A stretch of DNA of 9,155 bases from Patescibacteria group bacterium UBA6033 (GCA_002429325.1 DIZH01000022.1:1-9155), one strand, 5' to 3'. Positions 1 through 6,229 are shown, numbered from the stretch's first letter. Notes: generated by a model from the sequence alone, not told the origin. Numbers and translations: made by a program.

Positions 1-833
1 ACGACGAGCATAGCGCGGTGCTCCTTCGGCTTTACCAGAGCAAGCTTCGCTTTGGTCCAGAGCGCGAGTGTGCCCTGCGAACCGCAGATGAGTTTTGCGA
101 GATTGAAAAGACCTGTTTGAGGATCGCGGATGCTCCAGAGAGCATAGCCGGCAGAGTTCTTCGATACTTTCGGTCGCTTCTCTTCGATGAGCGCCGCGTT
201 CTCAGTGATGAGCACATCCACCGTGCGATATATCTTGCCCTCAAGCGTCTCAAGACCTTTCTTTTCCTCAAGCTCTGTTGGCGTCAGTGCTTTGAAAGTT
301 GTTTGGGAACCATCGGAAAGAACCACATCGAGTTCCTCGACATATTTCTCAGTCTTGCCGTATTCGAGCGTGCGTTCGCCGCCTGAGTTATTGGAAACGA
401 TGCCGCCCATTGCAGCTATTTCTCGAGAAGCAGGATAAGAGGGAAGTATGAGGCCTTTCTGCGCGAGCGTTTCTTTCTCGAAATCGCGATAGTAGACGCC
501 TGGTTCCGTGATAGCGTAGTCGTCGCCGACTTCGCCCATGTGGTTCATATGTTTGGTGAAGGAAATAACGACGCCAGTGGTGAGCGGTCCGCCGGACATA
601 TCGGTGCCGGCTGAGCGAGCGGCGAGCGATATCTCCGCGCCCGCTTCGCGGGCGCGGCCCACCTCTTTCACTATTGCACTCACGTCCGCAGCGTCCTCGG
701 GGTACGCGATGAGTTCGGGCATTCTTGTAAAGAGGGAGGTATCCCGCGACGCTGCGCGTCGCGCTTCCTCCTCATTCGTCACTCCTCCTTTAATCGCACC
801 AGCTAACGCTTTCTGCAGTTCGGTTTCATTCAT
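1..833 (-). CDS. FAD-binding oxidoreductase (GlcD/FAD_binding_4 family), C-terminus beyond the window
   Basis: Reading the minus strand from ATG at 833 gives 277 codons without a stop up to the window edge, so only the N-terminal part is present. The product resembles FAD/FMN-containing dehydrogenases of the GlcD/lactate dehydrogenase type (FAD_binding_4, PF01565), which oxidise 2-hydroxy acids or similar substrates on a flavin. The FAD-binding pyrophosphate loop is visible as RSAGTDMSGG at residues 73-82. It is followed by TEPGVYYRDFE (109-119), LPSYPAS (130-136) and MGGIVSNNSGGERTLEYGKT (142-161), the usual order for the family. No signal peptide is seen, so it is probably cytoplasmic or peripheral. 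The substrate cannot be assigned because the C-terminal substrate domain is missing. The chosen ATG lies 6 nt from a TATACT hexamer and has no ribosome binding site; an ATG in another frame at 829 is not used. The gene is divergent from the lipase gene. Confidence 0.9.
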   Translation of the reverse strand, partial: MNETELQKALAGAIKGGVTNEEEARRAASRDTSLFTRMPELIAYPEDAADVSAIVKEVGRAREAGAEISLAARSAGTDMSGGPLTTGVVISFTKHMNHMGEVGDDYAITEPGVYYRDFEKETLAQKGLILPSYPASREIAAMGGIVSNNSGGERTLEYGKTEKYVEELDVVLSDGSQTTFKALTPTELEEKKGLETLEGKIYRTVDVLITENAALIEEKRPKVSKNSAGYALWSIRDPQTGLFNLAKLICGSQGTLALWTKAKLALVKPKEHRAMLV

Positions 834-839
834 GTGCCC

Positions 840-845
840 AGTATA
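840..845 (-). promoter_or_regulatory. -10 hexamer TATACT, likely leaderless start of the FAD oxidoreductase gene
   Basis: On the minus strand TATACT is followed by six bases (GGGCAC) and then the ATG at 833. A transcript starting 6-7 nt after the hexamer would begin at the start codon. The arrangement is nearly the same as before the MliC gene, where TATACT is also followed by six bases and ATG. No clear -35 box is seen at the usual distance. Confidence 0.5.
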
Positions 846-878
846 CCGTGTCCCCCTCAATTACTTTTCCCCACGTTT

Positions 879-907
879 GTCACTTGGCGGTCGGACCGCC
901 AAGTAAC
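879..907. repeat. Palindromic repeat, type A copy 1
   Basis: The core at 882-904 has arms ACTTGGCGGTC and GACCGCCAAGT around one centre base (G). Outside the core there is one c/a mismatch, then two more paired bases (GT with AC). It lies in the divergent region between the FAD oxidoreductase and lipase promoters, so here it is not a 3'-end terminator for either gene. Confidence 0.9.
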
Positions 908-915
908 TTTAAAAA

Positions 916-955
916 GTGGATAACTCTCTAGCATAAGTTTACTCACTATTATAGT
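916..955 (+). promoter_or_regulatory. Candidate promoter region of the lipase gene
   Basis: TATAGT at 950-955 (overlapping TATTAT at 947-952) lies 8 nt before the ATG at 964, which suggests a leaderless or nearly leaderless transcript. There is no convincing ribosome binding site and no good -35 box. The 12-mer GTGGATAACTCT at 916-927 is repeated exactly before lexA (7476-7487) at almost the same distance from the start codon (36 and 38 bases between motif and ATG). It may be a shared upstream promoter element. Confidence 0.45.
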
Positions 956-963
956 GGGATGTA

Positions 964-3795
964 ATGCGTACTCATACGTTGTCTATAGGTTTTCTCCTAT
1001 CGGCTGCTTCATTATGGGGGATGCCTGCCTATGCTGATGTACTAGATTCTCAACTAGATGATAGTGTTCAAGCTACGAGACCCACTGAGGACTATCGGTA
1101 TATCTACAGTGACGGTTTCTATGTAGCTGTCGGATATGTGCCTCCTTCCGATTTCAGCTTCGCAGGCTTACGTTTCCGCGTAAACGCCAGTGGCGGAGGA
1201 AATTATCTATGTCCTGCTGGGGATATCTATGAGTACTACGGCACATCCACTCCTGATGTGTGGAATAGCGGTCACCCTGCTGGCAGTATTATTCATGACA
1301 AAACTACTCCTCCTGATGCAGAGGGGAATTGCGATTACACGACTATCGATCGGTACGGACGGGCACTACCCATAGCGCTCTCCGCGCAACATTACTATGT
1401 CTTCCTTATGGCCGTGGGAGGAGATATTACCAACTGGGTTTCCATGAGCGGGAAGTCCCTGGTTGCTAGCACGACTCAAGATTCCTTCGGATTCCGCCCG
1501 GCAACACATAATGAATATTGGTGGGGGATGAACGGTCTCGAATCTCCTTACTTCCAATTTTTCGACACCGTGCCTCCCGCACCGGATCTCTGTGCCACTC
1601 CCGGTGCCTGTGCCTCGAATGTGCTCTTTCTTCCTGGAATAGAAGGCAGTCGTCTATACGAGGGTATTGGCTGCAGCAAAGCCGCTGAAGAGAAACTCTG
1701 GGACCCTATCGATTCCTATATAGGTATCTTGCTACGAAAGGGCGATAAGAAGGTACAGGATCTCTCGCTTGATTCGATGGGAAACAGCCTGTGTTCGGAT
1801 ATTTATACGAAAGAGGGAGACATTATCGACTCAGTCGGCGGAAGCAGCATCTATGCTTCGCTCGTCAGCGAGATGGATGGATTGAAGTCAGATGGCACGA
1901 TTAAGGATTGGAAGCCTGTTGCCTATGACTGGCGCCTCTCGCTCACAGATCTCTTGAGTAAGGGCTCTGTGCATGACGGTAAAATTTATTACGGAGAGGC
2001 GACAAGTACTCCTTATATCGAACAAACTCTTCGAGCACTCGCGACGAGCTCGAAAACCGGAAAGGTAACTATTATTGCGCATAGTAATGGAGGATTAGTC
2101 GCCAAAGCGCTTCTGAACAAACTTGGCGGTCCGACCGCCAAGTCGCTGGTCGATAAGATTGTCATGGTCGGTGTGCCTCAGAGCGGTGCACCTGAGGATA
2201 TTGGTGCCACATTGTTCGGGTATGAAGCTGGTATCTATCAGTTCGGCATTCCAATAGTTTCAGACGCGGCCGTGCGAGCTTTTGCGTTGAACTCACCAAT
2301 GGCTTACCACCTATTGCCATCAGAGGACTACCTCGAAAGTACTATGGGGGATTCGGAGCATCCGGTTATCCGTTTCAGTGGCGATGCATATGCAAAAGAA
2401 CAATCAGCGTACGGCAGTACTATTGCAAATCGTGTTGCGCTCGATGACTACCTTCTCGCCAAAGAGGGCGGCCGTACTACTCCGCGGGCCAATGCACTAC
2501 GAGATGCGGCGATATTAAACCCAGAGCTTATCGCATATGCGAATGACCAACACGCTTCGCTTGATGCCTGGACACCGCCAGAAGGTATTGAGGTAGATCA
2601 AATAGCAGGATGGGGCATAGATACCGTCGGCGGAATCGATTTCTACTCTTTGCCGCCTATAGGAGTGCTTAGTGCACTCGAGCCAACGCGCGCATATCGG
2701 CCGTTCCTCATAGAAGATGGCGACGGGACCGTTCCTGTCCCGAGTGCACTCATGATGGCTTCGAGTCCAGATGTGAAGCGGTATTGGTTGAATCTAGATT
2801 CTTACTATAAAGCGACGAAAATAAAACGAAGCCATAGCGACTTATTTGAAATCCCATCACTTCAGAGTTTCATAAAAGATCTGGTGACTAAAAGCGCTAG
2901 CTCATTGCCTATATATATTTCTCAAGATCAGCCAGTATCCGTGAGTGCAGGCAAGAAGTTAACGTTCTTCCTTCATTCATCACCCACACTCAAACTTACC
3001 GATGCTTCAGGTAATGTCACTGGGATGGCGCCTGATGGTTCTGTCACCCAAGACATCCCCGGCTCGACATACAGTGAATTCGGCGAGGTGAAATACATCA
3101 CGGTTCCAGAGAATAGTACTTACGAGCTTACGATACGCGGACAATCGGATGATATATTCTCGCTTGATATACAAGAATCTGCAGGTGGCACTATCACTAC
3201 TTCAAGTACTATGACGAGTATACCCGCAACGGCAAGTACTGTAGCGCACCTTACTATCGCAGATGGAGTGAGAAGCGCCTCAGCTCTTACCGTCGATATT
3301 AATGGCGACGGAACCGATGTGATAACTCTTGTACCGAAGGTGGGAGAGATTGTAACGTATGAGCCGCCAGTGTCGCCGCCAGAAGAAGAACCTCAGCCCC
3401 AATCTCCTCCAGAACAACAATCGCAACAAGTTATTATCGGCGGTGGTGCGGGCGGTGATCCTGTAGTTACCACTACTCATCAAGTTGCGGTCCCAACCAC
3501 CACGAGCACTATTGCTACGACTACTGGAGTGATAGAGCCGATAGCCACCACAACAGTGGATATAGCTACGACAACTGAAGTGGCGATACTAAAGAAGAAG
3601 GTCACTCCCATTGTCGCCATGAGGCAAACCCGCGTCCAGAAGGTCGCGACCCTGCCTCCTAAAAGGGAAGTAGTAACTGTGCCACAGCTTGCATCGGTCT
3701 ATGAAGCTTCTCAACAGCCACTTTTAAAGAAGTGGGGAATAGCGGTTTATAATAAAGTGTATGAACTTTGGTCCGCGCTCAAAAAACTCTTCTGA
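964..3795 (+). CDS. Large secreted LCAT-like alpha/beta-hydrolase (lipase/acyltransferase)
   Basis: The 943-aa product begins with a signal peptide (residues 1-24; basic start, hydrophobic core, cleavage after AYA), so it should be exported. Residues about 25-205 form a domain I do not recognise. Residues about 215-640 are an alpha/beta-hydrolase of the lecithin:cholesterol acyltransferase type (PF02450). LFLPGIEGSRLYE (221-233) is the typical first strand and oxyanion region. AHSNGG (372-377) is the nucleophile elbow with Ser374. DGDGTVP (585-591) holds the likely acid Asp587, and His624 in KRSHSDLF completes the triad. Such enzymes cleave or transfer acyl groups on lipids; the substrate here is unknown. 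A beta-rich region follows (about 645-795), then a Pro/Glu/Gln-rich stretch and a Thr-rich linker (800-872), and a basic, amphipathic tail. The protein is about twice the usual family length. A copy of the palindromic repeat lies in frame at 2121-2143. The following membrane-protein gene starts 3 nt after the stop. Confidence 0.88.
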   Translation: MRTHTLSIGFLLSAASLWGMPAYADVLDSQLDDSVQATRPTEDYRYIYSDGFYVAVGYVPPSDFSFAGLRFRVNASGGGNYLCPAGDIYEYYGTSTPDVWNSGHPAGSIIHDKTTPPDAEGNCDYTTIDRYGRALPIALSAQHYYVFLMAVGGDITNWVSMSGKSLVASTTQDSFGFRPATHNEYWWGMNGLESPYFQFFDTVPPAPDLCATPGACASNVLFLPGIEGSRLYEGIGCSKAAEEKLWDPIDSYIGILLRKGDKKVQDLSLDSMGNSLCSDIYTKEGDIIDSVGGSSIYASLVSEMDGLKSDGTIKDWKPVAYDWRLSLTDLLSKGSVHDGKIYYGEATSTPYIEQTLRALATSSKTGKVTIIAHSNGGLVAKALLNKLGGPTAKSLVDKIVMVGVPQSGAPEDIGATLFGYEAGIYQFGIPIVSDAAVRAFALNSPMAYHLLPSEDYLESTMGDSEHPVIRFSGDAYAKEQSAYGSTIANRVALDDYLLAKEGGRTTPRANALRDAAILNPELIAYANDQHASLDAWTPPEGIEVDQIAGWGIDTVGGIDFYSLPPIGVLSALEPTRAYRPFLIEDGDGTVPVPSALMMASSPDVKRYWLNLDSYYKATKIKRSHSDLFEIPSLQSFIKDLVTKSASSLPIYISQDQPVSVSAGKKLTFFLHSSPTLKLTDASGNVTGMAPDGSVTQDIPGSTYSEFGEVKYITVPENSTYELTIRGQSDDIFSLDIQESAGGTITTSSTMTSIPATASTVAHLTIADGVRSASALTVDINGDGTDVITLVPKVGEIVTYEPPVSPPEEEPQPQSPPEQQSQQVIIGGGAGGDPVVTTTHQVAVPTTTSTIATTTGVIEPIATTTVDIATTTEVAILKKKVTPIVAMRQTRVQKVATLPPKREVVTVPQLASVYEASQQPLLKKWGIAVYNKVYELWSALKKLF
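2121..2143. repeat. Palindromic repeat, type A copy 2, inside the lipase gene
   Basis: The arms ACTTGGCGGTC and GACCGCCAAGT surround one centre C. Unlike the other copies, the flanking bases do not pair. In the lipase frame the element contributes LGGPTAK (residues 387-393), between the helix after Ser374 and the next strand VDKIVMVGVP. It therefore sits in a probable surface loop and keeps the frame open. Confidence 0.9.
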
Positions 3796-3798
3796 AAG

Positions 3799-4215
3799 AT
3801 GAAAACAAAAACTCTGCAATTTATTCCCACCCTACTTTCTTTGGTAGTTATTATCTTCAGCTATTTTAGTCAGTGGTGTTCTGAGGCTGGTCAGATATGT
3901 TTCCGAACGGTACTGGATCAAATGATTCCAGAAATAACATATCCACTCTACTTTTTTGCACTCTACTTTTTGCCCCTCGCCATCATTCTGATATTCATCC
4001 CTCGACTCCTATTCAATTCTTGGCTCAAATTCGCCGTTTTGGCTCTGCCAGTTCTGTTCATTTTTATCACATTCACGCCTGTAAATTTTACCGGCATCGG
4101 CATGAATTTTTTCCCATTTTATCGGGATGATGCCGCCCGTCTCTCTGGGGAAGTATTCTCCGCCCTCAGCCTCCTCCTCATCGTCTGGAAATACTTCGCC
4201 TCTCGCTCTAGATAA
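3799..4215 (+). CDS. Small polytopic membrane protein of unknown function
   Basis: The 138-aa product is not recognised. It has four hydrophobic segments, at about residues 7-24, 46-68, 76-92 and 116-132, with short loops and a basic end (KYFASRSR), and should be an integral cytoplasmic-membrane protein. Two cysteines (27 and 34) lie in the loop after the first segment. The ATG at 3799 lies 3 nt after the lipase stop and only a weak GAAAG precedes it, so it is probably co-transcribed and translationally coupled to the lipase. A role with the lipase is only inferred from this spacing. The stop codon TAA (4213-4215) runs directly into the hairpin at 4214-4246. Confidence 0.75.
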   Translation: MKTKTLQFIPTLLSLVVIIFSYFSQWCSEAGQICFRTVLDQMIPEITYPLYFFALYFLPLAIILIFIPRLLFNSWLKFAVLALPVLFIFITFTPVNFTGIGMNFFPFYRDDAARLSGEVFSALSLLLIVWKYFASRSR

Positions 4216-4246
4216 GCTACTTGGAGGCTAAGCCTCCAAGTAGCTT
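4214..4246. repeat. Palindromic repeat, type B copy 1 (16-bp stem)
   Basis: The core arms are ACTTGGAGGCT and AGCCTCCAAGT around one centre A (core 4219-4241). The pairing continues outward through GCT/AGC and AA/TT, giving 16-bp arms. The two outermost A's belong to the TAA stop of the membrane-protein gene. Only two T's follow, so as a terminator it would be weak by itself, but a second hairpin follows after 2 nt. Confidence 0.92.
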
Positions 4247-4248
4247 CC

Positions 4249-4290
4249 GTAATTCACTTGGCGGTCCAACCGCCAAGTGAATTACTTTTT
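4249..4290 (+). terminator. Intrinsic terminator built on type A palindrome copy 3
   Basis: Arms of 17 bp (4249-4265 and 4269-4285) enclose the loop CCA and are followed directly by TTTTT (4286-4290). The core at 4256-4278 is the type A repeat, with one core pair broken at the centre, and the outer arm is GTAATTC/GAATTAC. The position right after the lipase/membrane-protein unit fits transcription termination. Confidence 0.8.
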
Positions 4291-4309
4291 CAAACGTTTG
4301 TGATATTGT
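4282..4309 (+). promoter_or_regulatory. Candidate promoter of the Nudix gene
   Basis: An extended -10 is seen as TG (4301-4302), one base, then TATTGT (4304-4309). A weak -35-like TTACTT lies at 4282-4287, 16 nt upstream. Transcription from about 4316 would give a short leader carrying the ribosome binding site at 4330-4336. The -35 overlaps the terminator arm and T-run of the preceding unit. Confidence 0.4.
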
Positions 4310-4341
4310 CATCGCGGGACTATATCAAGAAGGAGGTTCCC

Positions 4342-4857
4342 ATGCAGCTAGAAGTGAAGGTCAGTTCGGAAGTCCTCGCCCGCATCAATGCGAGGATAGC
4401 CAAGGAGCACGAAACCAAACTTTGGCGGCCCACGGCCGTCGCAATCGTGCAATGTCCTCAAGGAGAAGTTCTTTTCGCGAAGTCGGCGCAGAGCCATGGC
4501 CGTTGGGGCTTCCCGCAAGGCGGCATCGAGCAAGGGGAGACCGTGATCGAAGGACTCATGCGCGAGCTCGTGGAAGAGACGGCACTCGACACTCCCGTGG
4601 TGACGATCAACCGCTTCTGCTACTTCAACCGGCTCCATGTGCCGGAACACCGTGATGGTTTCGCTCTCGGCAAGAGCTACTACTATTTCGGCGTACGATG
4701 CAGTGCCTTCCCGGACGTGAACCTGCAGACCGAGGAATTGAGCGCGTACACGTGGCTCGCGCGGCCGCAGGCCGACAACCTCATCTGTTCCCGGGGGAGC
4801 AGTGAGGAGAAGTCTCGAAGCATGCTCTTTGCGCTCCAAAAAGCGTTCAGCGCATAA
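4342..4857 (+). CDS. Nudix hydrolase, RppH-like (RNA pyrophosphohydrolase or dinucleoside polyphosphate hydrolase)
   Basis: The 171-aa protein carries a Nudix box at residues 60-82: G60, E66, R74-E75, E78-E79, the signature that binds Mg2+ and cleaves nucleoside-diphosphate linkages. WGFPQGGIEQGE (55-66) is very like RppH and bacterial Ap4A hydrolases, which remove pyrophosphate from 5'-triphosphorylated RNA or split dinucleoside polyphosphates. The glycine near the end of the box is Ala81 (EETAL instead of EETGL), a mild variation; the catalytic glutamates are intact. ATG 4342 was chosen because AAGGAGG at 4330-4336 lies 5 nt upstream. An in-frame TTG at 4258 would start inside the terminator hairpin and is unlikely. 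The gene is richer in G+C than the lipase (38/60 in 4501-4560 against 28/60 in 2281-2340). A terminator follows at 4884. The gene appears monocistronic. Confidence 0.9.
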   Translation: MQLEVKVSSEVLARINARIAKEHETKLWRPTAVAIVQCPQGEVLFAKSAQSHGRWGFPQGGIEQGETVIEGLMRELVEETALDTPVVTINRFCYFNRLHVPEHRDGFALGKSYYYFGVRCSAFPDVNLQTEELSAYTWLARPQADNLICSRGSSEEKSRSMLFALQKAFSA

Positions 4858-4883
4858 TGCCCACGGGCCGAGTGCATTTCCAG

Positions 4884-4909
4884 CGACTGGCCCATGGCCA
4901 GTCGTTCTT
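4884..4909 (+). terminator. Probable intrinsic terminator of the Nudix gene
   Basis: Nine-bp arms CGACTGGCC (4884-4892) and GGCCAGTCG (4896-4904) enclose CAT and are followed by TTCTTT. The hairpin lies 27 nt after the Nudix stop. A palindromic repeat follows within a few bases. Confidence 0.7.
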
Positions 4910-4910
4910 T

Positions 4911-4939
4911 CTCACTTGGAGGCTTAGCCTCCAAGTGAG
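4911..4939. repeat. Palindromic repeat, type B copy 2
   Basis: The core at 4914-4936 has arms ACTTGGAGGCT and AGCCTCCAAGT around one centre T. The flanks CTC and GAG extend the stem to 14 bp. It comes directly after the Nudix terminator and about 20 bases before the promoter of the next gene. Confidence 0.92.
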
Positions 4940-4960
4940 GGGCGAAGTGAATAGACCATA

Positions 4961-4988
4961 TAGACAGTTTTAAGTAAAGGTGTACAAT
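4961..4988 (+). promoter_or_regulatory. Sigma70-type promoter of the 176-aa gene
   Basis: TAGACA (4961-4966) and TACAAT (4983-4988) each match the -35 and -10 consensus at five of six positions, with a 16-nt spacer. Transcription would start near 4995 and leave a leader of about 25 nt. That leader contains no ribosome binding site. Confidence 0.6.
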
Positions 4989-5019
4989 AATCTCATTAAC
5001 TTTTAACCCGCCTCTACAT

Positions 5020-5550
5020 ATGAGTATTGAAGGTCCGACCAAGCCGATCAACTGGGCAGCCATCGAGGAGATAGCGAATGCTGATAACGAAGCTGTCCTC
5101 AACATGCTCGAGGGCGCTGCAACGGCAGACGTCACGCTGAGCGAAGAAGATATCGAAGAGATTAAAGCCGCTGCGATAGACCTCGGCGGAAAGTCTCCGG
5201 TGGAGAAATCCGCACAAGAGCTATTCGCAATGGCATATGAGAAGTACGTGAAGGCTGCAGGCGAGGCAGGAGCGCAAATAATGCAGAACATGTCCGACGC
5301 AGAATTGCGGAAAATGGTACTTGATGCGGGATATCACATGACCGACGAAGAGTTGGCGGCATGGCGCAAAAGCAGCATAAGCATGGACGACTGGTTCAAA
5401 GAACGCGCTGCAATGCCAGATATCGCACCGTTTTCCGTAGCGGTAGATGGAACAGGTAATGTAGTCACGCACGGAGCAACACCCGAAGAGGCGCTCCTCC
5501 GCGCACAGGAAGAGAAAGGCTCTGACTCGTGGAGAGAGGGACTGAAATAA
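5020..5550 (+). CDS. Uncharacterised acidic, mostly helical protein
   Basis: I do not recognise this 176-aa protein. It is rich in Glu, Asp and Ala, has no cysteine, no signal peptide and no membrane segment, so it should be soluble and cytoplasmic. Most of it looks alpha-helical: about residues 12-30, 40-54, 60-90 (a long helix, SAQELFAMAYEKYVKAAGEA) and 91-117. The last third holds a possible small beta element (PFSVAVDGTGNVVTHGA, about 135-151) followed by a helix (TPEEALLRAQEEK). Two stretches have the form of helix starts (TLSEEDIEEI and MTDEELAAW). The start is ATG 5020, behind a good promoter but without a Shine-Dalgarno sequence. It converges on the small minus-strand gene at 5627-5794, with a shared hairpin between. 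Coding is supported by the complete frame, the promoter and the flanking hairpin rather than by homology. Confidence 0.72.
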   Translation: MSIEGPTKPINWAAIEEIANADNEAVLNMLEGAATADVTLSEEDIEEIKAAAIDLGGKSPVEKSAQELFAMAYEKYVKAAGEAGAQIMQNMSDAELRKMVLDAGYHMTDEELAAWRKSSISMDDWFKERAAMPDIAPFSVAVDGTGNVVTHGATPEEALLRAQEEKGSDSWREGLK

Positions 5551-5568
5551 CAAGGCATATAAATAGTG

Positions 5569-5597
5569 AAGGGCCGGCCACATCGTGGTCGGCCCTT
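5569..5597. terminator. GC-rich hairpin between convergent genes, possible bidirectional terminator
   Basis: Thirteen-bp arms (AAGGGCCGGCCAC at 5569-5581; GTGGTCGGCCCTT at 5585-5597, one G-T pair) enclose ATC. The hairpin lies 18 nt after the stop of the plus-strand gene and 29 nt after the stop of the minus-strand gene. The T-tract is poor on both sides, so termination efficiency is uncertain. Confidence 0.65.
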
Positions 5598-5626
5598 GCC
5601 GTTCATATCTGGCCGTTTGCCGGCGG

Positions 5627-5794
5627 TCATTGGCGGAAGTGCATCACTCCCTTATTTGCCGCAAGCAGACTTCGGCCGAGCCTGAACTGAATGTCCCGCA
5701 ATATGAGGCGCAGAGCCTCCTTGCGGGGAAGATGGGCATACTTGCCCAGTGCACGCGTTTTCGGGGGCGGTTGAGCCCTCGTTTGGTTTTCCAT
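5627..5794 (-). CDS. Small basic protein, 55 aa, unknown function
   Basis: The minus-strand frame from ATG 5794 to TGA 5627-5629 encodes 55 residues with about twelve Arg/Lys and three Asp/Glu, so the protein is strongly basic. The N-terminal 14 residues are Pro/Gln-rich and probably flexible (TRAQPPPKTR). Residues about 22-45 (LPRKEALRLILRDIQFRLGR) look like one or two amphipathic helices. There is no cysteine, signal peptide or membrane segment. I do not recognise it; nucleic-acid or ribosome association is only a guess from charge. The expression signals are unusually clear: AAAGGAG (5801-5807) lies 6 nt before the ATG, behind a near-consensus promoter (5817-5845). A hairpin lies 29 nt after the stop. 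Overlapping plus-strand frames have no comparable signals. Confidence 0.7.
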   Translation of the reverse strand: MENQTRAQPPPKTRALGKYAHLPRKEALRLILRDIQFRLGRSLLAANKGVMHFRQ

Positions 5795-5816
5795 GACTGG
5801 CTCCTTTCTGATTTAT

Positions 5817-5845
5817 TTTATACATTATTCTCTCTTTAGAGTCAA
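5817..5845 (-). promoter_or_regulatory. Near-consensus sigma70 promoter of the 55-aa gene
   Basis: On the minus strand TTGACT (5845-5840) and TATAAA (5822-5817) are separated by 17 nt. Each hexamer matches consensus at five of six positions. Transcription would start near 5810, just before the AAAGGAG ribosome binding site. This is the strongest promoter in the window. Confidence 0.75.
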
Positions 5846-5867
5846 TGGACTCACCAAAAGAATGAAG

Positions 5868-5880
5868 TATTTGTAAATCC
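5868..5880 (+). repeat. Direct repeat TATTTGTAAATCC, copy 1
   Basis: It is identical to 6130-6142 on the same strand, 262 bases apart. The core ATTTGTAAAT is itself a short inverted repeat. The second copy offers a weak promoter reading for the AAA-CYTH gene (TTGTAA at 6133-6138, 16 nt, TACTAT at 6155-6160). Confidence 0.6.
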
Positions 5881-5918
5881 CCGAACCTATAGACATGTAG
5901 CGTATATAGGGCAGATAT

Positions 5919-5950
5919 AAAAACGAAAACACCCTCCGAGGGCGTTTCGT
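5919..5950 (-). terminator. Hairpin with T-tail, terminator for a minus-strand transcript
   Basis: CCCT/AGGG with loop CCG extends through CAAA/TTTG and ACG/CGT with two small irregularities. Read on the minus strand it is followed by TTTTTATAT; on the plus strand no T-run follows. No minus-strand gene is seen upstream of it, so the transcript it would end is unknown. Confidence 0.5.
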
Positions 5951-5978
5951 CTGCCGGCGTTTTGAGGGCCAGGTTCAG

Positions 5979-6003
5979 CGTTTATGACGGTACGCTATAA
6001 ACG
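5979..6003. repeat. Inverted repeat CGTTTAT / ATAAACG
   Basis: Seven-bp arms (5979-5985 and 5997-6003) are separated by 11 bases. AGCG (5977-5980) and CGCT (5993-5996) offer a competing pairing. It may be an operator or an RNA stem; the function is unknown. Confidence 0.45.
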
Positions 6004-6082
6004 TTTGGGAACATCGTGGCCGCCCCGTTCGCGACCTATAACTATTGTCGTATGAGTGGCGGATATATTACAGACCAAGATT

Positions 6083-6111
6083 GTTACTTGGCGGTCGGAC
6101 CGCCAAGTAAC
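6083..6111. repeat. Palindromic repeat, type A copy 4
   Basis: The core at 6086-6108 has a centre G, and the flanks GTT and AAC extend the stem to 14 bp. No T-run follows on either strand. It lies in the gene-poor region 124 bases before the AAA-CYTH frame. Confidence 0.92.
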
Positions 6112-6129
6112 TAAATCCTTCAAATGGGA

Positions 6130-6142
6130 TATTTGTAAATCC
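6130..6142 (+). repeat. Direct repeat TATTTGTAAATCC, copy 2
   Basis: It is an exact copy of 5868-5880. It lies about 95 bases before the AAA-CYTH start, where it could supply a weak -35 (TTGTAA). Confidence 0.6.
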
Positions 6143-6222
6143 TCCGCAAACGAGTACTATTCGACCGGAATCTGAAATTCCGAAAAACCAGAGAACCCAG
6201 CCCTTTCCAACTCCAATCCAAC

Positions 6223-6229
6223 AAGGAGG
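6223..6229 (+). promoter_or_regulatory. Ribosome binding site AAGGAGG that points to an ATC start
   Basis: This full Shine-Dalgarno lies 6 nt before ATC at 6236 (3 nt before another ATC at 6233). The other strong sites in the window have 5, 6 and 7 nt to their ATG. There is no ATG, GTG or TTG in the frame between the preceding stop (6173-6175) and ATG 6296, which is 66 nt away and lies after the Walker A motif. Confidence 0.75.

Noticed and set aside
187..906. Plus-strand open frames at the left edge
   Set aside because: They are antisense to the FAD oxidoreductase, which has continuous family motifs.
4258..4341. Upstream TTG start extending the Nudix protein by 28 residues
   Set aside because: It would begin inside the terminator hairpin, and the extension lacks Nudix features. 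ATG 4342 has AAGGAGG at 5 nt.
4348..4839. 163-aa open frame on the minus strand
   Set aside because: It is antisense to the Nudix gene, whose motifs are clear; long antisense frames are common in G+C-rich coding sequence.
4683..5291. 202-aa open frame on the minus strand
   Set aside because: It spans a terminator, a palindromic repeat and a promoter, and lies antisense to two better supported genes. It has no ribosome binding site.
5585..5839. 84-aa plus-strand frame
   Set aside because: It has a GTG start inside the hairpin, no ribosome binding site, and is antisense to the 55-aa gene and its promoter.
6052..6114. 20-residue frame beginning ATGAGTGGC
   Set aside because: It has no ribosome binding site and half of it is the palindromic repeat.
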